Part shown: positions 47,239-59,820 of the stretch, one piece after another
How positions within the stretch are numbered: the first letter of the stretch is position 1
How the letters are laid out: each line of letters opens with the position of its first letter
Assembly (NCBI RefSeq): GCF_947242115.1
Contig: NC_074721.1
Span: 41,107,754-41,171,753 of the forward strand
DNA length: 64,000 nt
From: Biomphalaria glabrata
Lineage: Eukaryota > Mollusca > Gastropoda > Planorbidae
Reading direction: 5' to 3'
Notes under the pieces: model-generated
What the model saw: only the letters and a program-made list of their open reading frames with translations
Database searches by the model: none
What the model was told of the DNA's origin: nothing
Made by a program: the position numbers and the translations under genes

Positions 47239-47664
47239 CTGTATGATCTAGATTACATGCGCGGTCTGTTTCAGTCAAAGCTATAAACATGAACTATTTA
47301 TTACCTTGCGTGTAGACAATACAAGGCTGAATAAACCTGTCAACATAGTAAGGTTCCGTGTCAGGCATCAATAGAAAACGAGTCACAAATTTATGACGAT
47401 GAAAAACAAAAAAAATGTGCTCGAGATTTTTTGCAACTATCTTATCTAACATTTTAGTTTTATGTTCTTATTTGATTTATAGAAATTTCTTTTAATAAAC
47501 CCTAATGCTTTGTTTGATTTTTTTTTTTATAGTTTCATCAATATGTGGATTCCATGACAGTTTTTCATTTATTATAACACCTAGGTATTTTGCGTTTTTA
47601 GTCTGTGTTACTGGTTTGCCATGAATAAGATAAGTGGAATTAATTTGTTTTAGTTTTTTTTTTT
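47239..47664. other. Possibly eroded LINE
   Basis: Minus-strand reading near 47440-47640 has a thin resemblance to LINE RT text (WNPHIDETIKKK-like), not enough to call. Confidence 0.3.
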
Positions 47665-47870
47665 GTTACTCTCTTTTTTCTTTGCAACTTCTTGTGTGAC
47701 TAAAGAGGCCAATCCTTGATACACAGGCTGCGGTCACAGGTTGGGCATTTGTAATCACCAGGCGCCGTTGCATTATCACCCTTCTTTCTGCTTCTGTTGT
47801 GTATGGCATCTGCAATCCGTGACTCTTCCTTTATGCTCTCTGTCCATGCCATATTTATCCAGCTATTAGT
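47665..47870 (-). mobile_element. LINE 3'-end fragment, same family as 36.2-38.5 kb
   Basis: SIKEESRIADAIHNRSRKKG and DYKCPTCDRS match SIKEGSQIADVIHNRSRKKG and DFICPTCDRS of the larger copy. Only the last 180 or so bases are present. Confidence 0.85.
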
Positions 47871-48049
47871 AGTTGATTTTGAAGAGGTTCTGTTGTTGTA
47901 TAATTTATATAATGTCAAGTACCCTACTTTTGTTAATGCAGTTTGATAAATCAAATTCGCTTCTCGATTGCTGTGCCAGTAAGTCTTGAACTTTCTTGTC
48001 CTATTTCATTGGCTCTAGTTGGCTTATTTTTTCAAACCTAAATAACATT

Positions 48050-48318
48050 GGGAAGCGCGGTGGATAAGTGGTTAAGCACTTGGCTTCCAAACCGGGATCC
48101 CGATTTCGAATCCTGGTGAAGACTGGGATTTTTCATTTTGTGATCTTAAGGCACCTCTGAATCAAACCCAGATCGAATTGGTACTTGTCATTAGTTGGGG
48201 AAAGGCAGTTGTGCAAGTCACATGACATACTCGTTAATCGTGGGAAACAGAAACACATGACCTTTACATCATCTGTCCTATAGATCTCAAGGCTTGAAAG
48301 TGGAACTTTACTACTTTT
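48050..48318 (+). mobile_element. tRNA-derived SINE (family 1)
   Basis: The head is GCGCGGTGGATAAGTGGTTA, box B is TTTCGAATCC, and the body is CTTGTCATTAGTTGGGG through CATCATCTGTCCTATAGATC. It ends GTGGAACTTTACT. Confidence 0.88.
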
Positions 48319-49139
48319 TAAATAACATTGAAATAAGTTTTCAAAGATAACAATGATCTTACCTTAATAACCTTCAATAATTTTGATTAATTTCATTAGT
48401 AGAATTTTATTCATTTAAAGTAAACCGAAAATGTATAAACCACATTCCTGTGTAAATATTTTTATACTGGCCAAGGTTTGAGAACTATACATGCATTTCA
48501 AATGACTTTATAAAAAAGAATCAAAATATAGGCCTAGATATATCATAAAATTCTAGATGTTATGAGAATATTAGGACATGTGAAAATCTATAACAGGACC
48601 CAGAGCCTTTATAGTCTTCACGACTAACGAATTGACCTATGTCATGGTGTAGTAGCAAATACGGAAGTACATATTTTTACTTTTACCGAACTCGGCTCAT
48701 AGATAGCCAGTTCAATCAACCCTGTGCATGATACTACACTTACTATTGGGTTGGTCGGTTCGTCGAATGATCTCTGGATTTCCCCGCTACGAACCCATTC
48801 ACTAATCACAATTATCTATTAACGGTTGAACACGTGACCAAACATGGAGCAAACAAGAGGAGAAGAGGAAACTAGAGAGAGAGAGGAAGAAGAAAAACAT
48901 TGAAAATACGTTTATAAATAACAATGGTTATATTTAGTGTCATTGTATCAATTAGTTTGGATCAATCGTGTTAGGATCGAACTAGTGTTAGACAGTATTT
49001 TTAGTTTGTATAAAGTCGCACCATAATTGACGGACTTTGAACGCGACTGGTGACATTATGATTTAGTTGGGTTAGAGGCTACATAGAGACATAAAATTGT
49101 TGGTGATAGGATTTCCTAGGGATAACACGTATTTATCCT
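48319..49139. other. Nothing recognised
   Basis: AT-rich, with a short purine stretch at 48850-48900. Confidence 0.5.
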
Positions 49140-49480
49140 TCACAAAATTCACTGATGATGCGGCTCTTCTTGCCCTCCTCTAAGAGAGCTCAGACGTAAA
49201 TGAGTATTTCAGAGAAATAGAACACATTGAAAAATAGTGTAAAGATAATTTTTTATTACTAAGTGTAAAAAAAACCCAAAGAAATGATAATCGATTTTCG
49301 TAGGGAAAAGAAGGAAAATGATATTGTTTCTGTGGCTGGAGAGACTATTGAAATAGTGCAAACCTTTAAATACCTTGGTACTATCCTAGACAATAAACTA
49401 AATTTTACTGCAAATACTGATTATATCAGCAAAAAAGGGCAGCAAAAATAGAGACAGAGACTCGACTGTGGCCTTTTGTT
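49140..49480 (+). mobile_element. Rex1/CR1-like LINE RT fragment
   Basis: It reads MIIDFRREKKENDIVSVAGE, TIEIVQTFKYLGTILDNKLN and FTANTDYISKKGQQK, the region after the RT active site. Upstream sequence (KIHXXADDAAL-like) is eroded. It directly precedes the RTE-like LINE. Confidence 0.75.
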
Positions 49481-49684
49481 GTATTAAAACCATCGTCTGA
49501 ATTGTTTAACAGTTTTGGACTTATCTCTTCACCTGTTAACTTTGTGTGTGGTGTCATCTGTCCTGTTGGTTAGTCTTAGTCGCATTGGATGGGCTACACC
49601 CGCACAAGAAACCCAGACCATCTCCAGAGTAATCTGTCGAAGTCTAGAAAGTATCAATAACTACAAGTAAGATAGGCTTATGTT

Positions 49685-51370
49685 CCAGTCCGAAACAAAT
49701 ACGGAAAACTACTTTCTTCAATAAATGAACAACTTGAAAGATGGAAAGAATATTTTCAAGAAGTGCTCAATAGACCTAAACCACGAAATCCACCAGATCT
49801 AAATGCAGGACCAACACTAGACATAAACATGGAAGAAATAACAAAAGAAGAAATAAGGAATGCACTCAAACAAATGAAGACAGGTAAAGCAGCTGGAATT
49901 GACAACATACCACCCGAAGTCCTAAAAGAAGGAGGAAGTGAAATAGTTGACCAAATGCACAAACTATTCAACAAAATTTGGTTAACAGAAACACCTCCGG
50001 GTGAGTGGAAAAAGGGCTTGCTAATTAAAATACCAAAGAGTGGAGATCTATCACAATGTGAGAAATGGCGAGGCATCACTTTGCTGTCTGTACCAAGCAA
50101 GATTTTTAGCAGAATCCTACTAAACAGAATAAAGGGAGCATGTGATGAACACCTAAGGGAAGAACAGGCCGGATTCAGAAAAGGGAGATCTTGTGCTGAC
50201 CAAATAGTTACACTCAGGATAATTGTAGAACAATGTGTCGAATGGCAATCTCCTCTCTATGCAACTTTTGTTGACTTTGAAAAAGCTTTTGATGGTGTCG
50301 ACAGAGAATCTATCTGGACTGTAATGAGACATTATGGGATCCCCAATAAAATAATAACCATAATCAAGAACCTTTATGATGGTTTCACCTGCCAAGTAAC
50401 CCACTGTGGCAAGCTGTCAGAGGAATTTCCAGTCACAACAGGAGTCAAACAGGGATGTCTTCTTTCACCACTCCTGTTCCTTCTAGTACTGGATTGGGTC
50501 ACAAAAGAAGCCTACTCTAACGCAGGGAAAGGAATCCAATGGACTCTCACACAAAAGCTGGAAGATCTGGAATTCGCTGATGACATAGCCCTATTATCAC
50601 ACAGACTACAGGATATGCAAGAAAAGGTCACAGCTTTAAGCGAAGTAGGAAAAAGAGTAGGCCTCAAAATAAACCACCAAAAAACTAAAGTACTTAAAGT
50701 AAACAATAAACAAAGTGGAGACATAGTATTGGATTCTCAGACAATAGACCAAGTAGAAAATTTTATATACCTTGGGAGTGTAGTCAGTATATCAGGTGGA
50801 ACAGATGAAGACATTAAACGCCGTATAAATCTAGCACGTCAGACATTTACACAGCTAAAACCAACCTGGAAATCTCCTTACATCTCAAACAAGACTAAAC
50901 TAAGAATCTTTAATTCTAATGTCAAGGCTGTCCTACTGTATGGTTCTGAAACATGGAGAACAACTGAAGCCACAACAAAAAAAAATACAGACCTTCATCA
51001 ACAGATGCCTGAGAAATATCCTAAAAATACACTGGTATGACAAAGTAGAAAACACCAAACTGTGGGAGATGAGTGGACAGAAAAATATAGAAGTGCAGAT
51101 CTTAGAGAGGAAGTGGAGATGGATTGGTCACACCCTTAGAAAAGATACCAGCAACAGAGCTAGGCAGGCCATAGAGTGGAACCCCCAGGGAACAAGACGC
51201 AGAGGAAGACCAAAAAGAACATGGCGACGCAGTGTACTTGAAGAAGCAGAGAAGACCGGGAAGAGCTGGGACACCATCAAAAAGCTAGCAAGAGACCGTG
51301 GAGAGTGGCGTGTTTATGTCGAGGCCCTATGTTCCATGAGGAACTCAAAGGAATGATGATGATGATGAAG
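49685..51370 (+). mobile_element. RTE-like LINE, 5'-truncated, nearly complete RT
   Basis: The frame opens around 49689 and runs 425 codons from the ATG at 49763. RT blocks are visible: GKAAGIDNIPPEVLK, EEQAGFRKGRSCADQI, FVDFEKAFDGVD, GVKQGCLLSPLLF and the catalytic FADD (LEFADDIALLSH). At an A9 run near 50980 the frame shifts by one base. The C-terminus (WYDKVENTKLWEMSGQ, then WRWIGHTLRK and RRGRPKRTWRRSV) continues to a stop at 51356. The 3' end is a (GAT)n/(ATG)n run, typical of RTE elements. The apurinic endonuclease domain is missing. One frameshift makes it quite well preserved. Confidence 0.9.
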
Positions 51371-51569
51371 ATAGGCTTATCACACTAGACATAATATTGT
51401 TTTTGTTTAGCTTGTAGCTTTCTCAATGCGCTATGATCCTATCACTTGTCTGGACCAGTTCTAAAAGGGGAAGGGAAGAAGGGGGTATCTTGGTCAATGT
51501 TTAAATGATGGTTGTTGTTTTTTTTTAATGCATTAAAAAAATGTTCACTCAGGAATCAAGTCCTCAAAG

Positions 51570-51700
51570 GGACTAGTTCAACTTATACCACCACATCTGT
51601 CAAGTACGATTTCTTTCCCTTGTTCAAGATGCCAAACAAAAAAACAAAACAATTGTTAATTAACTAATTGGTTAATTTAACTTTCAAGGCAAAAAAAAAA
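51570..51700 (-). repeat. Dispersed about 230-bp repeat family, copy 4 (partial)
   Basis: TTCAACTTATACCACCACAT and CGATTTCTTTCCCTTGTTCA match the reverse of the family end. Confidence 0.65.
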
Positions 51701-52556
51701 TGTCATTAAAAAGTGTTAATAAATAAATAAAAACAAAATAATATCAGTAAATATACAGCGTACTTACAATGGGATGTGCACATGGTGCCATGCATCTATG
51801 AATTATGGGCTCAACTCAAAATTAGATGCAGATCTACTTGTTTTCTTTCCTACCTAAAAAGTTATTGGAATACATTCGGTCATTTTAAATTTAGGATTGA
51901 ACTCATTAAATGTGTCCGGGTAGATAGCGAAACAAAATCTGTTTATTTTTAATTTTGTTTGTATTACGTCTTGGCCTTGACATTGTCTGCTTTATCACCA
52001 GACACCTAACACTGTCACTTTGATAAATATTTTGATAAAAAAAAATTTTTGGTTTATTGATCTAGATTATGTCTGTAGGGAGTGGTCTGCTATAATACAA
52101 GCAAGTGTCTTGCACCAGAAAATATATCCACTTTAAAATTGCACAGTTGACAGCTGAGAGTTATTGTAGCCAGATAAACTTTGGAACTTTAGTCTTAGAC
52201 CTAGACGAAAGTAAATATTATTGTGTCTATTCCCAGTTGACATCGAATCTAATTTGAAACTTTCTAGAGTTAGGCTACCGTTCTTTAACATTTACTGGCG
52301 GATCTTGCTGAGTGAAAGGCTGTAGTTGGGTTATCAGACGTCCGGCAAAAGGAGGAATTTCGTTTATGATGTCGTTTCCTTCTTACGGCAGGCATTAGCC
52401 TAAAATGTAAAAATGACTTTCCCTGTCGTGTTTGCTACATAATCTTTGTATTCGGCACGCGAATTCAATCCTTTAGTTCTTCTGGTTTAAAGACTAAGCT
52501 TGTTCGTAAATAGTGCATTGTCATACATGCAGCAAGTATGGAAATGGGGGTACATG
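51701..52556. other. Nothing recognised
   Basis: Unique AT-rich sequence between the RTE-like LINE and the hAT MITE. Confidence 0.5.
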
Positions 52557-52721
52557 CAGTGGCGTAGCTAGTGTGGGGGAGAAGGGGGGAGAATTTGAAA
52601 ATCCCGCCCGGGCCCCCAATGAGTGTTTTTTTACATTAAATATTAAATATTACGCAAAATGCAGGGGCCCCCAAAGAGATCAAGGCCTCCAAATGATGGA
52701 AAATTCCTAGCTACGCCCCTG
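52557..52721. mobile_element. hAT-type MITE with CAGTGGCGTAGCTA ends, second copy
   Basis: CAGTGGCGTAGCTA ... TAGCTACGCCCCTG. The flanking 8-mers ggtacatg and gatacatg agree at 7 of 8, as expected for hAT. It shares AAAATGCAGGGGCCCC with the copy at 47032. Confidence 0.85.
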
Positions 52722-52819
52722 GATACATGTATATGACATAATTCCAGTGTTCCGATGATTGACTAGTACTGAAATCACCTGCAGAACAGAAAGGTGACAC
52801 GAATACTCTTTTTTTATTA

Positions 52820-53050
52820 CAAAGCTTTTATCAACTCTGTCTGTCTGTTAAAAATGTTTGTTCACGTTATTTCTCGCACACCTAATCTCGGATCATGCTG
52901 ACATTTTGCACAATTATTTATTTTAACTGACAAAACAATAATCAATAAAAAATAATAATTAACTATAAGCATTTTATTATTTTGTTTGGTATCGAACAAG
53001 GGAAAGAAATTATACTTCACTGAGGTGGTAGTATATAAGTTGAGTTTGTC
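52820..53050 (+). repeat. Dispersed about 230-bp repeat family, copy 5
   Basis: TTCACGTTATTTCTCGCACA, TGACATTTTGCACAATTATT, GAACAAGGGAAAGAAATTAT and GAGGTGGTAGTATATAAGTT; nearly complete. Confidence 0.75.
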
Positions 53051-53339
53051 GCCTTTATACTTTGCAGAGAAATAGGTCGCCGTTTAAAACTAACGATAGA
53101 TAACTATAAAACCTTCTATTTTCATTAGCACTTTCACTGGCAAAGTGGTTAATGAGACCTTAAGTTCAAATTCAGGTTGTTCAACTTATTTTGGTAAATG
53201 CATTTAAAAAGCGATCACGGCATCATTGACATGACACCCCCTTCTTTCTCCCTCACCCCAAAGCATGCTTTTGTGCTTTTACAAAACAATTGGCAAAAAT
53301 ATTTATAATTACATATTTATTATTGTTAGTCCAGATCTA

Positions 53340-53828
53340 TAAGAAAAGCTAGCTGTAGCATTCATACTCTCCAGCCTTGACTACTGCAACGCCCACGCTA
53401 GCAGGTTCACCTGATGACAAAGTCGCGCAAGTTGCAATGTATTCAGAAAAACGCTGCACGAATAGTTCTAAAAAAAAAAAAAAAAGCCGAGATTCTGCTA
53501 CTACCCTCTAGCGCACACTCCATTGGCTACTTGTGAAAGCGAGAATCGACCACAAGGTGGCCACACTTTGTCATCAGTGTATCTACAATAAAGAGATGCC
53601 CTTGTACCTTAGCGAACTAATCACTCTATATGTCCCCCAGAGAACGCTGCGCTCCGTAGACTAAGTGCATCTAGCAAAGCCACGTTTCTCCCTCAAAACC
53701 TACGGTCTGCGGGCTTTTTTCAGTATACCGACCAAAGGTTTGGAACTCACTCCCCAATGATCTCAGACAGACAACACGATACACCACTTTCAAGAAGAAC
53801 ATTAAGCCCTTTCTGTTTAAAAAATTAC
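53340..53828 (+). mobile_element. L2-like LINE 3' coding fragment
   Basis: Reads SSLDYCNA, RLQCIQKNAARIVL, LHWLPVKARIDHKVATLCHQ, LRSVDSARLAKP and VWNSLPNDLR in shifting frames, the conserved end of L2/CR1 LINE ORF2. An A16 run lies at 53470-53485. Confidence 0.8.
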
Positions 53829-54065
53829 TTAGAAAGACACAAAGATAAAGGCGTATTCCTCATCCCATATGCTAGGACAAATTTGTGCAAATACTCCTTC
53901 TTCCCTAGCGCTATAAGAGCATGGACTGGGTTGCCTGAGCTAGCCAGGAAAACCAGTGACTTGGCAGAATTTAGGTAATTGGTTAATATGCATGACTAAA
54001 TGCATGACGCGTAGGACGTAATCATCATCTTTTTGAGGTAACGTCTGTATCATATAAGATAAAAA
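53828..54065 (+). mobile_element. LINE 3' end (GATAA-tail family) fused to the L2-like fragment
   Basis: RHKDKGVFLIPYARTNLCKY and SFFPSAIRAWTGLPELARKT match 31187-31436. It is joined directly to the L2-like piece, so an open frame at 53757-53978 crosses two element families. Confidence 0.8.
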
Positions 54066-54095
54066 GATCTACTAACAGGGCGGGCTATTCGACTA

Positions 54096-54274
54096 TGTTC
54101 TGGTGTCACAGATTAATAATAAATTACTGTAGACGTTACTAATTAATAATGATAATAACAAGACTGTCTTTATCAAGGTAGACATATATAACTAACATAT
54201 TTCCGTCCGATTCTTTGCTTTCGCATAAAACATAAACAACAAACAATGACGTAATATCTTCAAATATTAGCACA
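54096..54274 (-). repeat. 3' LTR of the Gypsy-type fossil
   Basis: About 179 bp, bounded by TG and CA, with the left flank gacta as the target-site duplication. It pairs with the LTR at 57992-58171. Confidence 0.9.
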
Positions 54275-57200
54275 TCCTTCCTTTTGAAGCTATTATCACA
54301 TCCTTCCTTTTAAAGTTCTTAATACTTATATTTACAAGGAATTTTGACAACTCGACCACTTCTGGTTGTCTTGACCGGCACAGCAAGTTCTCTAGATGTT
54401 GGTTTATAAATTGTCTGTTTCGTTTGTTCTAACAGTTTGCTGTTCATTGTCTTCGTCGGTGTCATAGTACCCAGAGATGTCTTCTTCGTATCTCTTGTTT
54501 AAAAACCGTTGATTTCGTCTCTATGTTTTATTCCATCATTTGTCTTTATGATGTAAGATCTGGGTAATGGATGTCTCTTCATGACGACTGCTTTCTGCCA
54601 TGTTTGTCCTAGACGAACTCTCACCTTCTCCCCGACAGAGTAGTCTTTAGGTAACCTTGCTTTTGAATCGTATTTCACTTTGCTTTTCCTCTGTCGTTCG
54701 TTGAGTAATGTCTCTGCATTTTCAGCTACCGATGGTTTCAATAGTTTGGGATCAGTTGGATGATGTCCCTGAGTCTTCTACTCATCAGCAGTTGTGATGG
54801 CGAATAAAGCAGTCCGCTTATCGGAGTATTTCTATACTCGAGCATAGCGAGATATGGATCTTTCCCACTTTTGTATGCTTTGTTAAATATCTGCTTTACG
54901 ATACCAACATACACCTCACTTTGTCCATTTGATTGAGGGTACCTGGGACTTGATGTTGTTATCTTGAAACCCCATTCAGAAGCAAACTCTCTATATTGAT
55001 AGCTATTGAATAGCATATTGTCGCTCACAATTTCTTCTGGTATGCCATGTCTAGCAAAAATACCTTTCATTGCCCTGATAACACATTCTGCTGTTTTGTT
55101 CTCCAGTCGTTTTATTTCAGGGTATTTAGAGAAAAAGTCCACAACAAGCAAATAGTCATTGTTTCGCCATTCAAACAAATCTGTCGTCTGTCTGGTACAG
55201 CATGAGGTAGCAATTTTTCCTTCACATTATTTCTTTTGAACGTTGCACATGTTGCGCATTTCATTATTGTCGAAAAAATATCTTTAGACAATCCTGGCCA
55301 AAACACACTCTGTTTTGCCTTAGATCTGGTTTTCTCAAGACCAAAATGACCTATGCGCAACTTCATTTCTCATACTTGAAGGAATTATAACTCTGTTCTT
55401 ATAAAACAATATTCCATTCTCTTCATGAATACTGTCTTTAAATGACCAATACACTTTCACGGTTTCATTAACTTGAGTTTTTATCTTTGGGCAACCTTCT
55501 CTGACATAATTAATTACAAGTTTTAATTCAGCATCAGATTCAGTTTTCCTTCTAATTTCAATAATCTTCTGATCACTTACCGGAAACTGTGCTGTTGCGC
55601 TATGAATTCTCATAACCATGTCATCATTTGAATTTGATTGTTCTTGACCATTGATGTACGCACGCGATAACGTATCAGCTATTTGCATTTTTGAACATGG
55701 AGTGTAAGTTACTGTTAATTGATATCTCAACAGTCTTAACATCATCAACTGAAGTCTTGGTGAAATCTTATGTAAAGGCTTAGTCACTATAGTTTGCAAA
55801 GGTTTGTGATCTGATTGTACAGTCACAGTTCTTCCAAAAATATAATGGTGAAAATGTTCAGCTGCAAACACTATAGCTAACATTTCCTTTTCTATTTGTG
55901 CACATCTGCACTCTGTTTCTGTCAATGATCTTGACGTATACGCAACTGGTTTATCTTCTTGCATTAAACATGCTCCCAACCCTTTAGAAGAAGCGTCACA
56001 CTGAATAGTAACTGGCTTTTCAGGGTTAAACAATTGCAGAACTGGAGCTTCACTAAGTGTTTTCTTTATTAGTTGGAAAGCATTTTCTTGCTCTTCATTC
56101 CACTGCCACAATACATCTTTCTTTGGCAATTCACGCAATGGACTGGTAATTGTTGACATGTTTGGAATGAAACTTGACAGAAAGTTCAACATCCCTAGCA
56201 GTCTTTGAATTCCTGTTCGATCTGTTGGTGCTGGCATCTCCATTATTGCTTTGATTTTAGCTGGATCTGAACGAATACCATCTGCTTCAATTTGTCTTCC
56301 GAGATAATTAACACCAGAAAGTTTATATTGTATCTTGTTCTTGTTGAACTTTACATTGTTCTTTCTAGCTCTCTCCAGAACCTTTTCAAAAATTTGATCA
56401 TGTTCTTTTTCATCTTTTGCTGCAATCAGCATGTCATCTGACATGATATGTACACCTGGGATGTCTCCGAATACTTGATAAGCACGTTTCTGTAATACTT
56501 CACTAGCTGAGGATATACCAAAAGGCATTCTCAAGAATCTGTATCTTCCAAACGGAGTATTGAATGTACATAAATAAGAGCTTGGTTCATCCAACTCCAC
56601 TTGCCAATATGCATCCAATTGATCAAGTATACTAAACACTTTTGCTGCTCCCAGTGAACTATTGATTTGATCAAATGTTGGTATAGTGAAATGTTCTCTC
56701 ATTATATATTTGTTCAGTTCTCGGGGATCTAAACACAACCTCAAAGAATTATCTTTCTTCTTTGCTATAACCAAGTTATGAACCCATTCTGTTGGTTCAT
56801 AAACTTCTGTGATCACTCCATCTTGTTGCATTTGTGTGAGTTTTCTTTTTAATTCTTCATAGAGTGATGGTGCAACTCTGCGCGCACATTGAATAACTGG
56901 TTTTGCATCTGACGTCAGTTCATTTTGTATGTACCGAGTCCTTCGAATACTTGATTATATTATTTCATCAACACTCGTGGAACTTCATTTTGTTGCTTGA
57001 CATCGTGTACTTCGATATTTCTCTTTGCCTCAATTAGTTTTAAAGCAATAGATGTCTTCAGACCTAGTCTAGGATTTATACTTTTCTTGATCACGTACAG
57101 ATCATCTTTAACTTCTACGTCGCCGACTTTAAATGTAACCGATGCAACTCCCTTCAGTTCAATGCTTCATCCCCCAATGCTCGTAGGGTAGTATTTGAAT

Positions 57201-57991
57201 TCTTTAACTGAGTATCAGTTTCTAAATTGTTCCACGTTGACTCTGATATCACATTAGCTTGTGCTCCTCTGTCAATCTTCATTTTGACTATTTTTCCCAT
57301 AATATTAACATCAACCATCCAAACTGTGACATTGTTGTCAGTACCAATTGCCTCAAACCACAACTCATTTACTTGGCTTGCCTGACTTTCATCTTCCAGT
57401 GAATCAACAGCCTTGAAGTGTTTCGAACGACATTTTACATCTAATTGATTTCTTTTTTTACATTTCGGCATGTCTGTCCGAATGCTGGGCAATTGTATTT
57501 TCCATGAGATCCACCACAAGATCTGCAATCTCTAATGAAACTTGTTACATGATTCTTTGCCATATTTTCCTGTGAGGTTTTGACTGGCTTTCTATCTTCT
57601 GTCTTCTTTAATTTATTAGCAGCATTCACATGTAGTCCTTTCATATCTATCATTTGGTTCTGGGTATGCTCGTCAGCATGAATTATGCTTGATGCTTTCT
57701 CTAAAGTTAAGTCTACATCTCTCAGAAGTCTCTCTCTCACTCGATCCGACTGTATGCCACATACCAATCGATCTCTGATGAGTTCATCTCGAAGGTTGTC
57801 AAACTTGCATTCTTTTGCCAAATTCTTTAACTCAGTATAATACTGTTGAAACGTTTCTCCGTCTTTCTGCTTTCTTGAAAAGAATTTAAATCTGTCATAC
57901 ACAGTGTTGGACTTAGGCAAAAAATGATTCTGAAACCTTTCAATTACTTTGTCTACAGTCTCATCTTTACATACTTGAAAAGTATTGTAGA

Positions 57992-58171
57992 TGTCTGGTG
58001 TCACAGATTAATAATAAATTACTGTAGACGTTTCTAATTAATAAGGATAATAACCAGACTGTCTTTATCAAGGTAGACATATATAACTAACTTTTTATTT
58101 CCGTCCGATTCTTTGCTTTCGCATAAACATAAACAACAAACAATGACGTAATATCTTCTAATATTAGCACA
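57992..58171 (-). repeat. 5' LTR of the Gypsy-type fossil
   Basis: About 180 bp, bounded by TG and CA, with the right flank gacta as the target-site duplication. Confidence 0.9.
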
Positions 58172-58204
58172 GACTAAACAATTATAGTTATAGATCTATG
58201 TAGT

Positions 58205-58430
58205 CAGGGCCGGCCTTATGCCACTGTAACCTATGCAGCCGCAGTGGGCCCCACACTTTTATAGGCCCCGCGCTAATTCTAGGTGTAAATTATTAAATTA
58301 TAAATATTATAGCTTTAATATAATAACAGGGTTACCGTGGTCTTCTGATTTTTCCAGGATCTCTAGGAAATCTCCTGAAATTGCAACATATACGAAAAAG
58401 TCCTCGATATTTGAAATTAGGAGTAGGGGA
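58205..58430. mobile_element. Partial copy of the CAGGGCCGG hAT MITE (reverse)
   Basis: It begins CAGGGCCGGCCTTATGCCAC and continues with GGCCCCGCGCTAATTCTA and CATATACGAAAAAGTCCT, matching the reverse complement of 17411-17945. The second end is missing. Confidence 0.75.
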
Positions 58431-58534
58431 GTAGGCCTACACAGTGGCAAATTTAAACATAGGCTACATCGCACTATCTCTTAAGTAAAATTATTCCAAA
58501 GAGTTGGTTTTCTTTATATAAGATATATATATCT

Positions 58535-59820
58535 TTTACCTTTTACCTTTTACCTATCCCTTAGTCTGTTGGACCGTTGGGGCACCAGGCAAGATTTGTC
58601 GACTGTCTTTCTCCATTCCTCCCTTTTGTTTACCTTATTTAGAACCTCTCTCAATGGCAGGCCTTTCCATTCTTTAATGTTGTCCTCCCATCGCTTTTTC
58701 TGTCATCCTCTTCTTTTTTCCTGGCACTGTTCCCTGAAGGAAGGTCTTTGCGAGCCCCGTAGATCTTGTAATGTGGCCAAAGGTTTTAAGCTTTCGTCTT
58801 TTCACAATAGTTAGCAGGTCGTCACGGCCTCCGATCGCTACAGTAACCCTGTCTCTGATTTCTTGGTTTGTGATGCGGTCTTTGAATGTGATGCCTAGGA
58901 TCCTTCTGTAGCATCTCAATTCCATTGCTAGGATCCTCATCTCAAGCTCTGCATTCAACGTCCACGACTCGCAAGCATATAAAATGTGGCCATGACCAGA
59001 GAGCGCATCAGTCTGATTTTGGTGCCGAGGGCTAAGCCTTTATCTTTCCATATTTTTTAAGTTTTGAAAGGGCTGCTGTGGACTGTGCTATTCGGGCCAA
59101 TAGTTCGGGTTTTGTTCCCTCATCTGAGACAATAGCTCCGAGGTATTTGAAGCTGTTAACACTAGTTAGCTTTTCACCTCCAATACTGATGCCTCTTTTA
59201 AAGCCCTGATGGCTATTGGTCATAATTTGAAATTTTTCGGCATTTATTTGCATGCCATATGCTGCGGAAGTCTTGTCAATGCGCATCACCAGGTCAGCTA
59301 GTTCTTCTTCTGTCCCTGCTAGGCCGTCAATGTCATCTGCGAAGCGCAAGTTAGTAACTCTTCTTCCTCCAATGCTAACAGTACCTTCATAGCCCTCGAG
59401 GGCATCTTCCATTATCCTTTCAAGGAAGATATTGAAGAGTGTTGGTGACAGTAGGCAGCCTTGTCTTACTCCAACTGTGGTTTTGAACCAGTCCCCAATA
59501 TTATTGTTGAAGTACACCGCACTGGTGGCATCCTTGTAGAGGTTCTGGATAACTTTGATTATGTTTTTATTAATGTTGTACTTTTCCATTGTCGCCCAGA
59601 GTGCTCCTTGCCATACTCGATCGAAAGCTTTCTTGAAATCAATAAAGACATGGAAAAGATTATTCTCTTGGTGTTGGAGATATTTTTCACAGAGTATTCT
59701 GAGGTTTAGGATTTGCTCTGTTGTGCTGCGACCTTGTCTAAAACCTGCTTGTTCCTCTGAAATGATGTTGTCTGCTATCGGTTGATTTTGAGGCAAAGGG
59801 GATATATAATATCCTAACAC
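58535..59820 (-). mobile_element. RTE-like LINE, 5'-truncated
   Basis: The RT region reads EEQAGFRQGRSTTEQILNLR, DFKKAFDRVW, VGVRQGCLLSPTLFNIF and the catalytic FADD (LRFADDIDGLAG), followed by NSFKYLGAIVSDEGTKPE. The frame is lost near 59035; the C-terminal part (ELEMRILAMELRCYRRILG, then GGRDDLLTIVKRRKLKTFGH) resumes at 58958-58674. The 3' end carries a short (GTAAAAG)n run at about 58535-58556 on the minus strand. Same family as the fragments at 1516 and 34090. The endonuclease part is absent. Confidence 0.88.

Larger units (their letters stand above)
54096..58171 (-). mobile_element. Gypsy/Ty3-type LTR retrotransposon, broken fossil with both LTRs
   Basis: A 4.08-kb element. LTRs of about 180 bp bound it, and a 5-bp duplication gacta (54091-54095 and 58172-58176) flanks it. 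Parts in order on the minus strand: gag with a C-terminal zinc knuckle (about 57.4-58.0 kb), an aspartic protease-like region (about 57.2 kb), reverse transcriptase plus RNase H (about 55.6-56.8 kb), and integrase with its zinc-binding and core regions (about 54.5-55.4 kb). The part order RT-RNase H-integrase is that of Gypsy; the RT resembles the Mag-type lineage. It is broken, with roughly four or five breaks. The two LTRs are about 95-97% identical, so the insertion is fairly young. Confidence 0.92.
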
